Virus record (IMG/VR): IMGVR_UViG_3300031801_000037 | Span: 1-20,544 of that record | From: a virus | Strand: one strand, 5' to 3' | Length of the DNA: 20,544 nucleotides | In this document: positions 1 to 7,895 of the stretch, piece after piece | Layout of the letters: each line of letters starts with the position of its first letter | How positions within the stretch are numbered: the first letter of the stretch is position 1 | Made by a program: the position numbers and the translations under genes | Notes under the pieces: generated by a model | Database searches by the model: none | What the model saw: only the letters and a program-made list of their open reading frames with translations | Told to the model about the DNA's origin: nothing

Positions 1-2917
1 GTAAACCTCCTGCAGTTGGATTATTATACGGACCAGCAGTACTATACAATGCATATGGATTTGTTGTTAATGATCCTGCTCCTGCATCTAAACAAGCTGT
101 TAATATTGCACAACAATTAGTGGGAGAAGTATCTTTACCTAAATACTCTATTTGAGGCATTATAGTTGCTGAACCTGCTCCAAATAAGAAGAATATAAAT
201 GCTCCTGAATCTGCTACTGGAGCTATATTACGTACTTGGAAGATTGCTGTTGGTCTACATGTAGGAGGTGCTCCTGCATTATATCTTGCTACGCCTCCAG
301 GTGTTAAACCTGCATGCCATGTTCCTGTTCCTACTCCTGTCTGTAATGACTGAAGAGCATCCCAATCATAGTCAAATACAGCTGGATTAGGTTGAGCTAA
401 GAAACCATTTGCCAAAGCAGCATCATGATATGGTATTGGTACTCCTGTGCTTCCTTCATTCCAGAATATCATTGTAAAATAATTATCTGGACTAAGAGAT
501 GCATTTGGTCCAGGAACTCCTGCACCTAACCAATTGGAAGGTAAAATTTCAAATGGTTGATATGCTAGTGGAGGTGCTGCTAATCCCCATCCTAAATCTA
601 TTCCTAATGTAGCACAACTTAAAACTTGTGCACTAGATGAACACACAATAAATAGTTGATTAGAAGGTGGTCCAGGACAGGCAAGTGCATTTGCTGCATG
701 CCATGCTTGTACTTCTGTAGCAATATCTGCAGCATCAGCTACACTTACTGTATCAGTATTAATTACAAACCATAGATCAGTAACTATATCTACAGGTGGA
801 TTAACTGTTCTTATCTCTACTTGCATAAGTGCTTCAGCTTGACCACAACCTGGTGTAGTAACAATGATTGTAAATGAATCATTTTGGGTATCTGTACCAC
901 CATGAGTGTAAACAGTTTCTCCAGTAAGTGCATTACATACAGCTACTCCAGCTGCTGGATTTGTTCCTATTTGATAAGATGATGGAGCAAATACTGTTGA
1001 TACAGGTAATATTGTAGCTGATCCAGCTATTGTACATTCAAATGTTGCATCATCTAATATAGTAGTAGGACAATCACAACAACATTGTACTTGGTTTAAT
1101 TGAAAACCAGGAGCTGGTCCTAAATCCCAATTAGCAAATATATAATAATCTATAGTTGCTCCTGTAGTATATACATCTACAAGCCACCATGAAGAATTAG
1201 GAAAACTTATAATAGGACCTCCATCACATGAAAGTTCATTTGTTCCTAAATCTGTTCCTACTGGAGTATTAGTCTCTACACCAGGAATTGGAAGACTTAA
1301 AAATTCAACTTCAGGATCCATATTAGCATCATCACCAATTTGATAAGAAGATATTAATCCAGGTGTTTGTCTTGTACCTATAGCCAATCCAGGGAAAGGA
1401 AATGCTGCAGGACCTACAAATCCTCCTGGAAGTAAAGGTGTTGGAGAACAATTTATAGCTGGTGTAGTAAATATACCTGCTTGACATATTACTTGAGATG
1501 CAGGAGTACTAGTAGGATACATAGTTATTACAGCCTTATATGTCTTTGTATGACTTAATCCTCCAAATACTCCTGAACATAATGCTAATCCTGGATTAAC
1601 AAATGTTTCAGGACCACCTGCTGAAACATTTGTTGCATTATCAAAAATCTCTATTTGATATGTTACATCATCAGTAGTTGTTCCATTAAATCCATAAGCA
1701 CATGTTACAGGAGTTGGTGTAAGTGTTACAGGAGAAGGACATATTAAATATGCTGCTACAGTTTTTATAACTGTTTTTGTACATACATTAGGTCCATCAT
1801 TAACACAAAACTCTACTGTAACAGTAAAATTTGTTAGATCTAATGAAGATACATCTATATCTTGTCCTGCTGCAGATGCTTCATTTTGAACAGGTTGTAA
1901 TGTAACTACTTTTGTATGACCATTTTCATCATTTACTGTAACTACTGATCCTACATTAGGTTGACCATAATTACAATCTTGTATAGGTGGTGGAAAATCA
2001 GATAAATTCCAATTTATGTTTAATACTCCTGCACCAACCATTTGTGCAGTAAAATCATAAATAATTCCTTCACATGGTTTAGGACAACAATTTGCCATCA
2101 TTCCTAACATAGCCATATGCATATCACATACTACTACCCAAAGATCTTGTGTTGATTGAGCTAAGTTTGATGGTGCATCTATCCAATCTGGATATTCACC
2201 TGGATATTTTGCATTTGGATTATTAAGTGTATAATTAGCTGATGATATACATTGAGCTGCTAATGCAGGATTTATATCATTATCTATTGTTCCAACATAT
2301 GGAATATATCCACAATATGCTGATTCTAACTCATGAAGTATCAGATCCATTGGAAAGAGTGAGATATTATCACCCATCACACATACAGACTTCATTGTTG
2401 GTAACTCAAGATTAGTCTCACAACAATGAGTTTTAATCCAATCTATATCTGTTTCATTAATAGTTATTTGTGTTTGTAATGAATTAAGTGTATCTCTTAC
2501 TATACATACATAATTTGCTAGTTCATTAGCAAAGTCACATATAGGTAATTGAGTAATTAAAGGATCTAGTAAGATATGTGTAGCAAAGCAATTAGGAACA
2601 GAGCATATTTGTTCTTCTGTTGTTCCTGGTGTTAAATTACATATATATGTTATAATAGCTCCTGTGATTCCTTGAACTGTTTGATCAAAAGGAGGTAAAG
2701 TATCTAAACACTTTATATCTACACTTGTCATATCAGGATCACATAGACATGTGCCTTCTAGGATATCACATAACAGTTCAGCCATTTTAGCTGTTACATC
2801 ACTTATAGTATCTCCATTACATATTTCTATACAAGGGATATCTGGACCTTGCCAAATTACACAATTTGAGGAAATTGGATCACATGGACTTGTTCTCCCT
2901 GAATTTGTTGGTATCAT
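1..2917 (-). CDS. Giant Cys-rich multidomain tail/appendage protein (3' end outside window)
   Basis: I translated this frame by hand. It starts at an ATG preceded directly by an in-frame TAA and stays open for 972 codons to the window edge, so the protein is incomplete. Residues 1-120 carry about 11 cysteines and a motif (VIWQGPDIPCIEIC, then GDTISDV) of a type I associate with Bacteroidota phage tail proteins. Residues about 280-500 look like beta-rich Ig/FN3-type modules. Residues about 620-705 form another Ig-like stretch with a CCCDC cluster just before it. Residues about 710-905 resemble a degenerate vWA-like domain (DLWFVINTDTVS, then a helix, a LFIV strand and VADSGAFIFFL); the usual metal-site DxSxS is not intact. 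It is last in the visible structural series and has its own promoter-like motif. I infer a host-contact appendage or tail protein. The vWA reading is tentative. Confidence 0.85.
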   Translation of the reverse strand, partial: MIPTNSGRTSPCDPISSNCVIWQGPDIPCIEICNGDTISDVTAKMAELLCDILEGTCLCDPDMTSVDIKCLDTLPPFDQTVQGITGAIITYICNLTPGTTEEQICSVPNCFATHILLDPLITQLPICDFANELANYVCIVRDTLNSLQTQITINETDIDWIKTHCCETNLELPTMKSVCVMGDNISLFPMDLILHELESAYCGYIPYVGTIDNDINPALAAQCISSANYTLNNPNAKYPGEYPDWIDAPSNLAQSTQDLWVVVCDMHMAMLGMMANCCPKPCEGIIYDFTAQMVGAGVLNINWNLSDFPPPIQDCNYGQPNVGSVVTVNDENGHTKVVTLQPVQNEASAAGQDIDVSSLDLTNFTVTVEFCVNDGPNVCTKTVIKTVAAYLICPSPVTLTPTPVTCAYGFNGTTTDDVTYQIEIFDNATNVSAGGPETFVNPGLALCSGVFGGLSHTKTYKAVITMYPTSTPASQVICQAGIFTTPAINCSPTPLLPGGFVGPAAFPFPGLAIGTRQTPGLISSYQIGDDANMDPEVEFLSLPIPGVETNTPVGTDLGTNELSCDGGPIISFPNSSWWLVDVYTTGATIDYYIFANWDLGPAPGFQLNQVQCCCDCPTTILDDATFECTIAGSATILPVSTVFAPSSYQIGTNPAAGVAVCNALTGETVYTHGGTDTQNDSFTIIVTTPGCGQAEALMQVEIRTVNPPVDIVTDLWFVINTDTVSVADAADIATEVQAWHAANALACPGPPSNQLFIVCSSSAQVLSCATLGIDLGWGLAAPPLAYQPFEILPSNWLGAGVPGPNASLSPDNYFTMIFWNEGSTGVPIPYHDAALANGFLAQPNPAVFDYDWDALQSLQTGVGTGTWHAGLTPGGVARYNAGAPPTCRPTAIFQVRNIAPVADSGAFIFFLFGAGSATIMPQIEYLGKDTSPTNCCAILTACLDAGAGSLTTNPYALYSTAGPYNNPTAGGL

Positions 2918-2950
2918 TTAATATATTTTTTATGGCTATTCATCTATATA

Positions 2951-2960
2951 TAATATACAA
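2951..2960 (-). promoter_or_regulatory. Promoter-like motif TTGTATATTA upstream of giant tail gene
   Basis: Exact copy of a 10-base motif that also occurs at 4720-4729 and 6066-6075. It ends 33 bases before the ATG at 2917. A TTGACA hexamer (2967-2972) and TATATA (2945-2950) lie around it with a 16-base spacer, but Bacteroidota housekeeping sigma normally reads a different signal. I infer a phage-specific promoter or a leader element. The stop codon of the preceding 327-residue gene lies just upstream, at 2969-2971. Confidence 0.4.
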
Positions 2961-2968
2961 AAGTTTTG

Positions 2969-3952
2969 TCAAACAACCAAGTTACATAATAATAAATCTA
3001 CAAAACGGAATGCACCATTTTGCCACTCTTCTTCCTGACTAGGTGTTCCTGTACAATATTCACATGTTGAAGCTTTATACAACTGAAATATAGGTTTTTC
3101 TCCTGGTTGCATAGCTTCTAATGCACATCCTGGAAAACCATCATCACCATAAACTGGAATAGTTACTGGAAAGGTTGTAACTTCTATTACTCCCACCAAT
3201 GCTCCTGTAGTTGGACTATATGCAGCTACCCAATCTCCTGAAACAGCTGTTGAACCTCCTATTTCTACAGCTGTAAAGAACCAAAATGCTTGTTGAGTTG
3301 TTACACACAAATCATTAGGATTCCATAATATAGGCCCACTTTCCTGATCACAAAATGGAGGTAAAGGTGGATTAGGTAATTCTTCACATATAAGTTTCAC
3401 ATCCTCACATGGTTCTTTTGGACACTCTTCTTCTGCTGTTATAGTAATTTTCATTTGGGAACATAAACCTGTTGTTTTAAAACAATAACACAGATCTAAT
3501 ATATGAGAGGATTGTGTTGATGCATTTAATATTCTTGTACGTAAAATACCATCTGCATTAGTAACACCTCTATTACCTCCATCTATATAAATAGGATAAT
3601 CTTCTATAGGATCTCCATTTTGGTTTACTACTTCTATATAGAGACAAGTAGTATCCAAATCTATACATAAACCTGTTCCAAGTGCTGTACCACAATCTTT
3701 TACACCCCATGAAGGTAAAATAGTTCCTCCTCCATGAATCCAAGTTTCTTCTTTATATTTTTTAGTAAGATATACAGGTGATCTTAATTCTTGCCAATCA
3801 CATAATTCTTTCTGTACAGTTAATTTATCTACATTTAAAGGACAACAATATGTAATTCCAAATCTTTCAGACCTAAACTGTTTAAATACAACATCAGAGA
3901 ATTTTTGTTCTATTTCTATTTTCTTAATGATTGATTCTTCGTGCCCTATCAT
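2969..3952 (-). CDS. Cys-rich virion/appendage protein with Ig-like and adhesin-like domains
   Basis: This 327-residue protein has about 18 cysteines and no signal peptide or membrane segment. Residues about 100-145 (LYIEVVNQNGDPIEDYPIYI, then a G-rich turn and TNADGILRT) look like a carboxypeptidase-regulatory or Ig-like beta sandwich. After a Cys/Pro-rich linker, residues about 220-310 (QAFWFFTAVEIGG, GDWVAAYSP, GDDGFPG, MQPGEKPIFQLY) resemble a repeat-type beta domain common in Bacteroidota surface and phage proteins. The first Met is used because the next is near residue 167. It overlaps the 68-residue gene upstream by 29 bases, so the two are probably translationally coupled. It ends in TGA. 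I infer a tail or appendage component that works with the giant gene downstream; the exact role is unknown. Confidence 0.85.
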   Translation of the reverse strand: MIGHEESIIKKIEIEQKFSDVVFKQFRSERFGITYCCPLNVDKLTVQKELCDWQELRSPVYLTKKYKEETWIHGGGTILPSWGVKDCGTALGTGLCIDLDTTCLYIEVVNQNGDPIEDYPIYIDGGNRGVTNADGILRTRILNASTQSSHILDLCYCFKTTGLCSQMKITITAEEECPKEPCEDVKLICEELPNPPLPPFCDQESGPILWNPNDLCVTTQQAFWFFTAVEIGGSTAVSGDWVAAYSPTTGALVGVIEVTTFPVTIPVYGDDGFPGCALEAMQPGEKPIFQLYKASTCEYCTGTPSQEEEWQNGAFRFVDLLLCNLVV

Positions 3953-4130
3953 ATTTATTTATTCTTTCATTTTTTCTGATATTACCTGGTTTATTATTAA
4001 CAGGTCTAGCTACATGTGTAGCTTTTGTAGATGTTTTTCTTAAACATGATTTATGTACTATTGAACCATCTGGTGCTTTTGTCTTTTGACACCCACAGGT
4101 AAAACTTTTATTACAACGAGCACATTTCAT
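3924..4130 (-). CDS. Small Cys-rich zinc-ribbon-like basic protein
   Basis: A 68-residue protein with cysteines at 3, 6, 12, 14 and 29 and a histidine at 27 (CARC, then CGC, then HKSC), followed by a strongly basic tail rich in Arg, Lys and Asn. The spacing suggests a small metal-binding knuckle. It lies 10 bases after the 182-residue gene and overlaps the 327-residue gene by 29 bases. The tight coupling, and the Cys pattern shared with its neighbours, support a real gene. Possible roles are a small virion or assembly factor or a nucleic-acid binder; the sequence does not decide between them. Confidence 0.75.
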   Translation of the reverse strand: MKCARCNKSFTCGCQKTKAPDGSIVHKSCLRKTSTKATHVARPVNNKPGNIRKNERINKYDRARRINH

Positions 4131-4140
4131 CTATTTTTAT

Positions 4141-4689
4141 TTAACAACAAACATCACATGTAATCTTTGTTAACTTCTTTTTAGCAAAATCATATAATTC
4201 CATTCCTTCATTTGGACTCTGGCAATATTCCACTTTTGCTTTTGCTGCATCAATAAGTGTTCTAATATACTTCATTTGTGCTAATAATTGTTGTTTAGTT
4301 GAAGTTGGCTCACAAGGAGTTATATCTAATTCACATAATTTTTTATAATATGTATTTAGTATAGTAGTAGTTCTTAAAAAATTATATTCTACATATACCT
4401 TATTATTTGGAGAAACACTATATCTTATAATATAGATACCATCAGGTAATGTTGATCTTTCAGTACTACAATTTGTTGTCTGAAGATCTAATGCACATGC
4501 ATTAATATTTAGATCAAATCCTGGTTCAACCTTAATTAATGCAGGTTTGTTATATCCAGGAGGAGTGATTAATAATTCTGGACAGTCTATTGCTAAATCA
4601 GTTGAATATTGACTTGTATCTATTATTCTAAAAATTTCACAATTTGCTACTTCAGGAACTTCTAAGCTGAGAATATGTTTAGATGCCAT
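4141..4689 (-). CDS. Cys-rich structural protein, function unknown
   Basis: A 182-residue protein with 10 cysteines that ends in CDVCC. The N-terminal part (about 1-110) is beta-rich, with a pattern of HILSLEVP, IFRIIDTSQYS, LLITPPGYNKP and a DGIYIIRYSV strand. The C-terminal part (about 125-175) is helical. I recognise the general style of Bacteroidota phage structural proteins but cannot assign a named family. It follows a terminator and a promoter-like motif, so it probably heads the transcript that continues into the 68-, 327- and 972+-residue genes. Likely a tail or connector component by context. Confidence 0.8.
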   Translation of the reverse strand: MASKHILSLEVPEVANCEIFRIIDTSQYSTDLAIDCPELLITPPGYNKPALIKVEPGFDLNINACALDLQTTNCSTERSTLPDGIYIIRYSVSPNNKVYVEYNFLRTTTILNTYYKKLCELDITPCEPTSTKQQLLAQMKYIRTLIDAAKAKVEYCQSPNEGMELYDFAKKKLTKITCDVCC

Positions 4690-4719
4690 GTATTTCTTTT
4701 TTTACGTTGCCTATACATT

Positions 4720-4729
4720 TAATATACAA
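4720..4729 (-). promoter_or_regulatory. Promoter-like motif TTGTATATTA upstream of 182-residue gene
   Basis: Exact copy of the recurring motif, 30 bases before the ATG at 4689 and just downstream of the terminator at 4745-4781. It is preceded by a run of T (TTTTTTG). A terminator followed at once by this motif is the layout expected for the start of a new transcription unit. Confidence 0.45.
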
Positions 4730-4744
4730 AAAATACTACAATTA

Positions 4745-4781
4745 TAAAATAAAAAGGGTAGGAGTTTTAGCTCCCACCCTT
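4745..4781 (-). terminator. Intrinsic terminator after the 399-residue gene
   Basis: The minus-strand RNA forms an 11-bp stem from AAGGGTGGGAG and CTCCTACCCTT with a 6-base loop, followed by TTTATTTTAT. The stem pairs fully only in the minus-strand RNA, because one position is G-U there but A-C on the plus strand. That fixes the direction. It lies 26 bases past the stop codon at 4807. Confidence 0.88.
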
Positions 4782-4806
4782 AATATTACAGAAATCAAGT
4801 ATAAAC

Positions 4807-6006
4807 TTAAGAAGGACAACTAGTAGTTGCACAATCTTCTTCTACCTCAATTATGAAGTCATTTCCTGTTGCTGCTGCAATTGCTTCCATTAAGGTAGCT
4901 ACTGTTGCTGCTTCAGCTGAATCACATAAAGTAGAAATTGAGTATAGGTATTGATCATTGTCAAATACACCTGTAGGATTATTAAAACGTGGAACATTAT
5001 GTAACAGATACCATCTGTCATATAGTCCAGCTCTATTTACAGCTGATTTAATATCATCAGATCCTTCAATCTCACGAATCCTTGCACTATCTTGGTTTCC
5101 TTGATTATATGGATTTTGCATATAATTCTCAGTCATAAGAATGTCTCTAATAACAGTTTCTCCTAACGTATTAGGCATCAAACCAGGAGTATAAGTATAT
5201 GTTGCACAATCCTCATAACATGCATCACCACTTTCATCAATGAACATACCAGTTAAACTAACAGGTTCTTTGTAGTAATGATCAGTTGTTCTGAATGAGC
5301 AATCTCCAAATCTGGTATCTACGTATGCTCCTGTGATAGTAATTTTAGCACAGTTAAGTGCAGTAGGATCAACTGCTAAAGGTACATATGCATCAATATC
5401 TGGAACTGCTGTATAAGTTACACCACCATCAATAGATGTTTCTACAGTGATCTCAATGAATGGTTGTACAATTGGATCATGCACCAATGCTTTGGCAATT
5501 TCACCTAACACCCACGTTGGATCTAAATATTCCTGACCTTCTACACAACAATAGTTTCCTGTATCCACAGTTGCATATGCATTGTGGTTTAAGAAACGTA
5601 ATGCAGGAGAACCTTTAACATCTAGTCTAAACATGGGATCTTCTCCACAAGGAAAACATGCATCACATGATTCAATAACCAATACTGCATTAGTAAGGTC
5701 ATTACAACATGTATGCCAGATCTTTGTAACATATTTCAGGTTTATACCCTTAGATTTTGTTGATTCTAAATAACCTCCGTGACCAGGGTTATTACCAATA
5801 GTATCTTGAGTATGCAAACTACCTTGAGCTAACATTAAATGTTTTCCTGTAAAAGCTGTAACAGCTGCTACATCAAGAACACCATATGTTTCACCATCAA
5901 GTACTGCAAATTCTCCAGAAGTTAAATCCTGTGAAGAGTCAGCTAAATCAGTATCAACTGAATTTGCTAAAAATGCTTTTTGAAAAGCGTGATTAAAATA
6001 AGCCAT
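4807..6006 (-). CDS. Cys-rich virion structural protein (tail/connector candidate)
   Basis: A 399-residue soluble protein with about 14 cysteines, in clusters HTCCND, ESCDACFPCGED, NYCCVEG and a C-terminal DCATTSCPS. The opening (MAYFNHAFQKAFLANS) and a motif near residue 75 (GGYLESTKSKGINLKYV) recall a structural protein of Bacteroidota phages that I cannot name with certainty. The middle is beta-rich and holds TVETSIDGGVTYTAVPD. The gene stands alone between tandem promoter-like motifs and a strong terminator, and its codon use is less AT-biased than its neighbours, so I infer a high-copy virion protein, for example a tail ring or tube. No catalytic motif is visible. Confidence 0.85.
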   Translation of the reverse strand: MAYFNHAFQKAFLANSVDTDLADSSQDLTSGEFAVLDGETYGVLDVAAVTAFTGKHLMLAQGSLHTQDTIGNNPGHGGYLESTKSKGINLKYVTKIWHTCCNDLTNAVLVIESCDACFPCGEDPMFRLDVKGSPALRFLNHNAYATVDTGNYCCVEGQEYLDPTWVLGEIAKALVHDPIVQPFIEITVETSIDGGVTYTAVPDIDAYVPLAVDPTALNCAKITITGAYVDTRFGDCSFRTTDHYYKEPVSLTGMFIDESGDACYEDCATYTYTPGLMPNTLGETVIRDILMTENYMQNPYNQGNQDSARIREIEGSDDIKSAVNRAGLYDRWYLLHNVPRFNNPTGVFDNDQYLYSISTLCDSAEAATVATLMEAIAAATGNDFIIEVEEDCATTSCPS

Positions 6007-6029
6007 AATTCTTAAATTTTATAAATAAA

Positions 6030-6039
6030 TAATATACAT
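6030..6039 (-). promoter_or_regulatory. Second, variant promoter-like motif ATGTATATTA
   Basis: Differs by one base from the TTGTATATTA motif 27 bases upstream and ends 23 bases before the ATG at 6006. Two copies in one leader suggest tandem start sites for the 399-residue gene. It is weaker evidence than the exact copies, because AT-rich intergenic DNA can produce such matches by chance. Confidence 0.3.
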
Positions 6040-6042
6040 AAT

Positions 6043-6058
6043 GCCTACACCTGTAGGC
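6043..6058 (-). promoter_or_regulatory. Perfect 6-bp hairpin in the leader of the 399-residue gene
   Basis: GCCTAC and GTAGGC enclose the loop AGGT (minus strand). The hairpin lies between the two promoter-like motifs. The sequence after it (ATTATGTATATT) is not a clean U-tract, so it may be a weak terminator for the 233-residue gene, a 5' stabilising hairpin, or an operator. Confidence 0.5.
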
Positions 6059-6065
6059 CCATATT

Positions 6066-6075
6066 TAATATACAA
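6066..6075 (-). promoter_or_regulatory. Promoter-like motif TTGTATATTA upstream of 399-residue gene
   Basis: Exact copy of the motif, 60 bases before the ATG at 6006, in a 120-base gap that holds no gene. Confidence 0.42.
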
Positions 6076-6126
6076 TTAATTTTCTTAATTGCATAACTTT
6101 TATACTTCTTTTTTCATAATGAGTTT

Positions 6127-6828
6127 TTAATTAGATCTTTCAGCTTGTTGTTGACCTCTTTGATATTGATTTATTTCATCAATATCTCCTGCCATTAAGG
6201 ATGCAGCTTCATCAATGATAAGTTCTACTATATCATCTTTAAATTGACTTTGTACATCTATAGTAGTAACAGCACCAGTATATGGATCAACACAACCTAA
6301 AATTTCAATATTCAATGGTTTTTTATAATAAGTAAGTACAGGTTTTACTATTGTAAAATCTCTTCTATAAACTCTAATAGTATTGTCTATTAATGTGCAA
6401 AATGTTTCTGCCCATTCAAAATCTGGTCTTTTTAAAGGATCTCTTAATAATAACTCTACATTAGCTTCTTCTGCTAAATAACATGTTAATGTAATAGGAT
6501 CAGGACAACATTCTGAAGTTGCTTTTGTACTCACTCTTTTATATTCTAAATAACGTGAAGGAAAATTTGTACCCTCAAAGTAAGTATCTGTAACATTTCC
6601 TGTAAGCTGAAGTTCATCTAATAATATCTGAAGGTCATCAACACGTCTTTTTGACATCTCATCCCCTTCTTTATAAATATTACCACCATGTAATTGCCTT
6701 CTGCACCATTCTATTTGTGCTTTATTAAATGCTTCAACTATTTGCCAGCATTCTAAATTATCATAATCACTACTTGATAATTTATTAAGACGTTCTTCAA
6801 CTTTTATTCTTATAGTATTATTATTCAT
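6127..6828 (-). CDS. Head-to-tail connector / ring protein (putative)
   Basis: A 233-residue protein with a helical N-terminus (about 5-75: RIKVEERLNKLSSSDYDNLE, ECWQIVEAFNKAQIEWCRR, KRRVDDLQILL) and a beta-rich centre (about 85-180). A C-terminal helix ends the protein (QFKDDIVELIIDEAASLMAG, then DIDEINQYQRGQQQAERS). This layout fits phage connector or tail-stabilisation proteins (P22 gp4 / T7 gp11 type) and recalls a conserved crAss-like virion protein. It would sit below the portal and join head to tail. The start is 6 bases after the stop of the 342-residue gene. It is the first gene in the series with raised cysteine content (7). The function is inferred. Confidence 0.8.
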   Translation of the reverse strand: MNNNTIRIKVEERLNKLSSSDYDNLECWQIVEAFNKAQIEWCRRQLHGGNIYKEGDEMSKRRVDDLQILLDELQLTGNVTDTYFEGTNFPSRYLEYKRVSTKATSECCPDPITLTCYLAEEANVELLLRDPLKRPDFEWAETFCTLIDNTIRVYRRDFTIVKPVLTYYKKPLNIEILGCVDPYTGAVTTIDVQSQFKDDIVELIIDEAASLMAGDIDEINQYQRGQQQAERSN

Positions 6829-6834
6829 ATCTCA

Positions 6835-7863
6835 TTATGCATTCCAATACTCTTCTACTTTAGTCATAAGACCAAATAGAGTTTCTTCATTTAATGGATT
6901 TTTTAAGAAATCTACTACTTCACTAGGTCTTTTACCTAATTTAACTTGTGTATGAAGATCTTCAATGAAACCATTACCTTTCATGCTTATCATTTTATAT
7001 GATAATGCATCTTTAACTAATGCTCTTATTTTAAGATCTTCCATACTTTCATTAGATATAGTTAAGAAAGTTTCTGCAGCTCTTCTTTTATTTTTCTCAA
7101 TACCAGTTCCATTTATATATGCATCCATATTCTCATATATAATATCATTTGGAGTAGTTTTAATATATTGAGTACTTTCTGCATCAATTACTTTTGCAAC
7201 ATACATTAGTTTAGTGACATTAGAATCATATAGTTTTTGAAGTTCTACTAATGCTCTATTCCTTACTTTAGTAAGTTCTGTTCTTGTTACCAGAGTATCT
7301 TCTTGTCTATCCAAATAGAATTTAGGTGGTTGACTAGCAGATTTAGCTGCTTTTAAAGATTTACCTACTAATGAAAATCCTCCAGCATTAATAGCAAAGA
7401 TTTTAATAAGATCATATGGATCTTTAATAGGATCTAAATAAACTGGATCATTTCCACATCTTAAAGTAATACGTGACCAAAACTTATCATTATCAGGTTT
7501 TAAAAGTGTCACCTTATTCCAGAATTCAGGATCTGTTGGTTCAATAACATTAGCAGCCAGTTCTCTTTCTAACTGAGCTACAGTCTCTCTTATTTCCTTA
7601 ATCTTTGATTCTTGTTTTTCTTTTGGTAACATCTTTACATCTGGAGCAAACTCATTCAGTCCAGTTACAAATCTTTTGATACCATTAAGTTCTAAACAAG
7701 CTAATTGCTCTTCATGGTATACACCATCATATAGTGCCATTCCATAATTCTCTAATCCCATATTTTGTTTCTGAGCATCAAAAAATGGACGTATTGCTAA
7801 TGTTTTCTTTTTACCTTGCTGATACTTCTCTACAATTGTAAATTCTTCTGTTTCTGTTTTCAT
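6835..7863 (-). CDS. Structural or assembly protein conserved by context, role unknown
   Basis: A 342-residue, mostly helical soluble protein without cysteine clusters. One Cys follows LTLKP-type sequence near residue 136 (LRCGNDPVYLDP), and there is a coiled-coil-like stretch near 80-105 (KEKQESKIKEIRETVAQLER). The C-terminal half is helical and Lys/Glu-rich. It lies between a fibre-like gene and the connector candidate, and its stop is followed 6 bases later by the next ATG. Candidate roles are an auxiliary capsid, portal-vertex or cargo protein. I see no enzyme motif and do not assign one. Its leader contains a duplicated AACCAACAA. Confidence 0.8.
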   Translation of the reverse strand: MKTETEEFTIVEKYQQGKKKTLAIRPFFDAQKQNMGLENYGMALYDGVYHEEQLACLELNGIKRFVTGLNEFAPDVKMLPKEKQESKIKEIRETVAQLERELAANVIEPTDPEFWNKVTLLKPDNDKFWSRITLRCGNDPVYLDPIKDPYDLIKIFAINAGGFSLVGKSLKAAKSASQPPKFYLDRQEDTLVTRTELTKVRNRALVELQKLYDSNVTKLMYVAKVIDAESTQYIKTTPNDIIYENMDAYINGTGIEKNKRRAAETFLTISNESMEDLKIRALVKDALSYKMISMKGNGFIEDLHTQVKLGKRPSEVVDFLKNPLNEETLFGLMTKVEEYWNA

Positions 7864-7885
7864 TATTGTTGGTTTTGTTGGTTTA
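7864..7885 (-). repeat. Duplicated AACCAACAA leader before the 342-residue gene
   Basis: The minus-strand leader reads TTTAAACCAACA followed by AAACCAACAATA and then the ATG, so AACCAACAA occurs twice in tandem. The same single unit (TTAAACCAACAATATT) precedes the ATG of the scaffold-like gene at 11836. No Shine-Dalgarno sequence is present at either gene, so the element may be a translation-initiation enhancer. Confidence 0.45.
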
Positions 7886-7895
7886 AAAAATTGAT

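Noticed and set aside
2945-2972. TTGACA and TATATA with a 16-base spacer, a sigma-70-like promoter
   Set aside because: Bacteroidota sigma does not use this consensus and such AT-rich matches are common. The TTGACA also contains the stop codon of the upstream gene. Mentioned only as context for the TTGTATATTA motif.
5582-5773. Plus-strand ORF of 63 residues inside the 399-residue gene
   Set aside because: Antisense to a well-supported gene, with no leader, motif or neighbour on that strand.
6965-7171. Plus-strand ORF of 68 residues, hydrophobic
   Set aside because: Shadow of the 342-residue gene. The hydrophobicity is what reverse-complementing Lys/Asn/Glu-rich coding gives.
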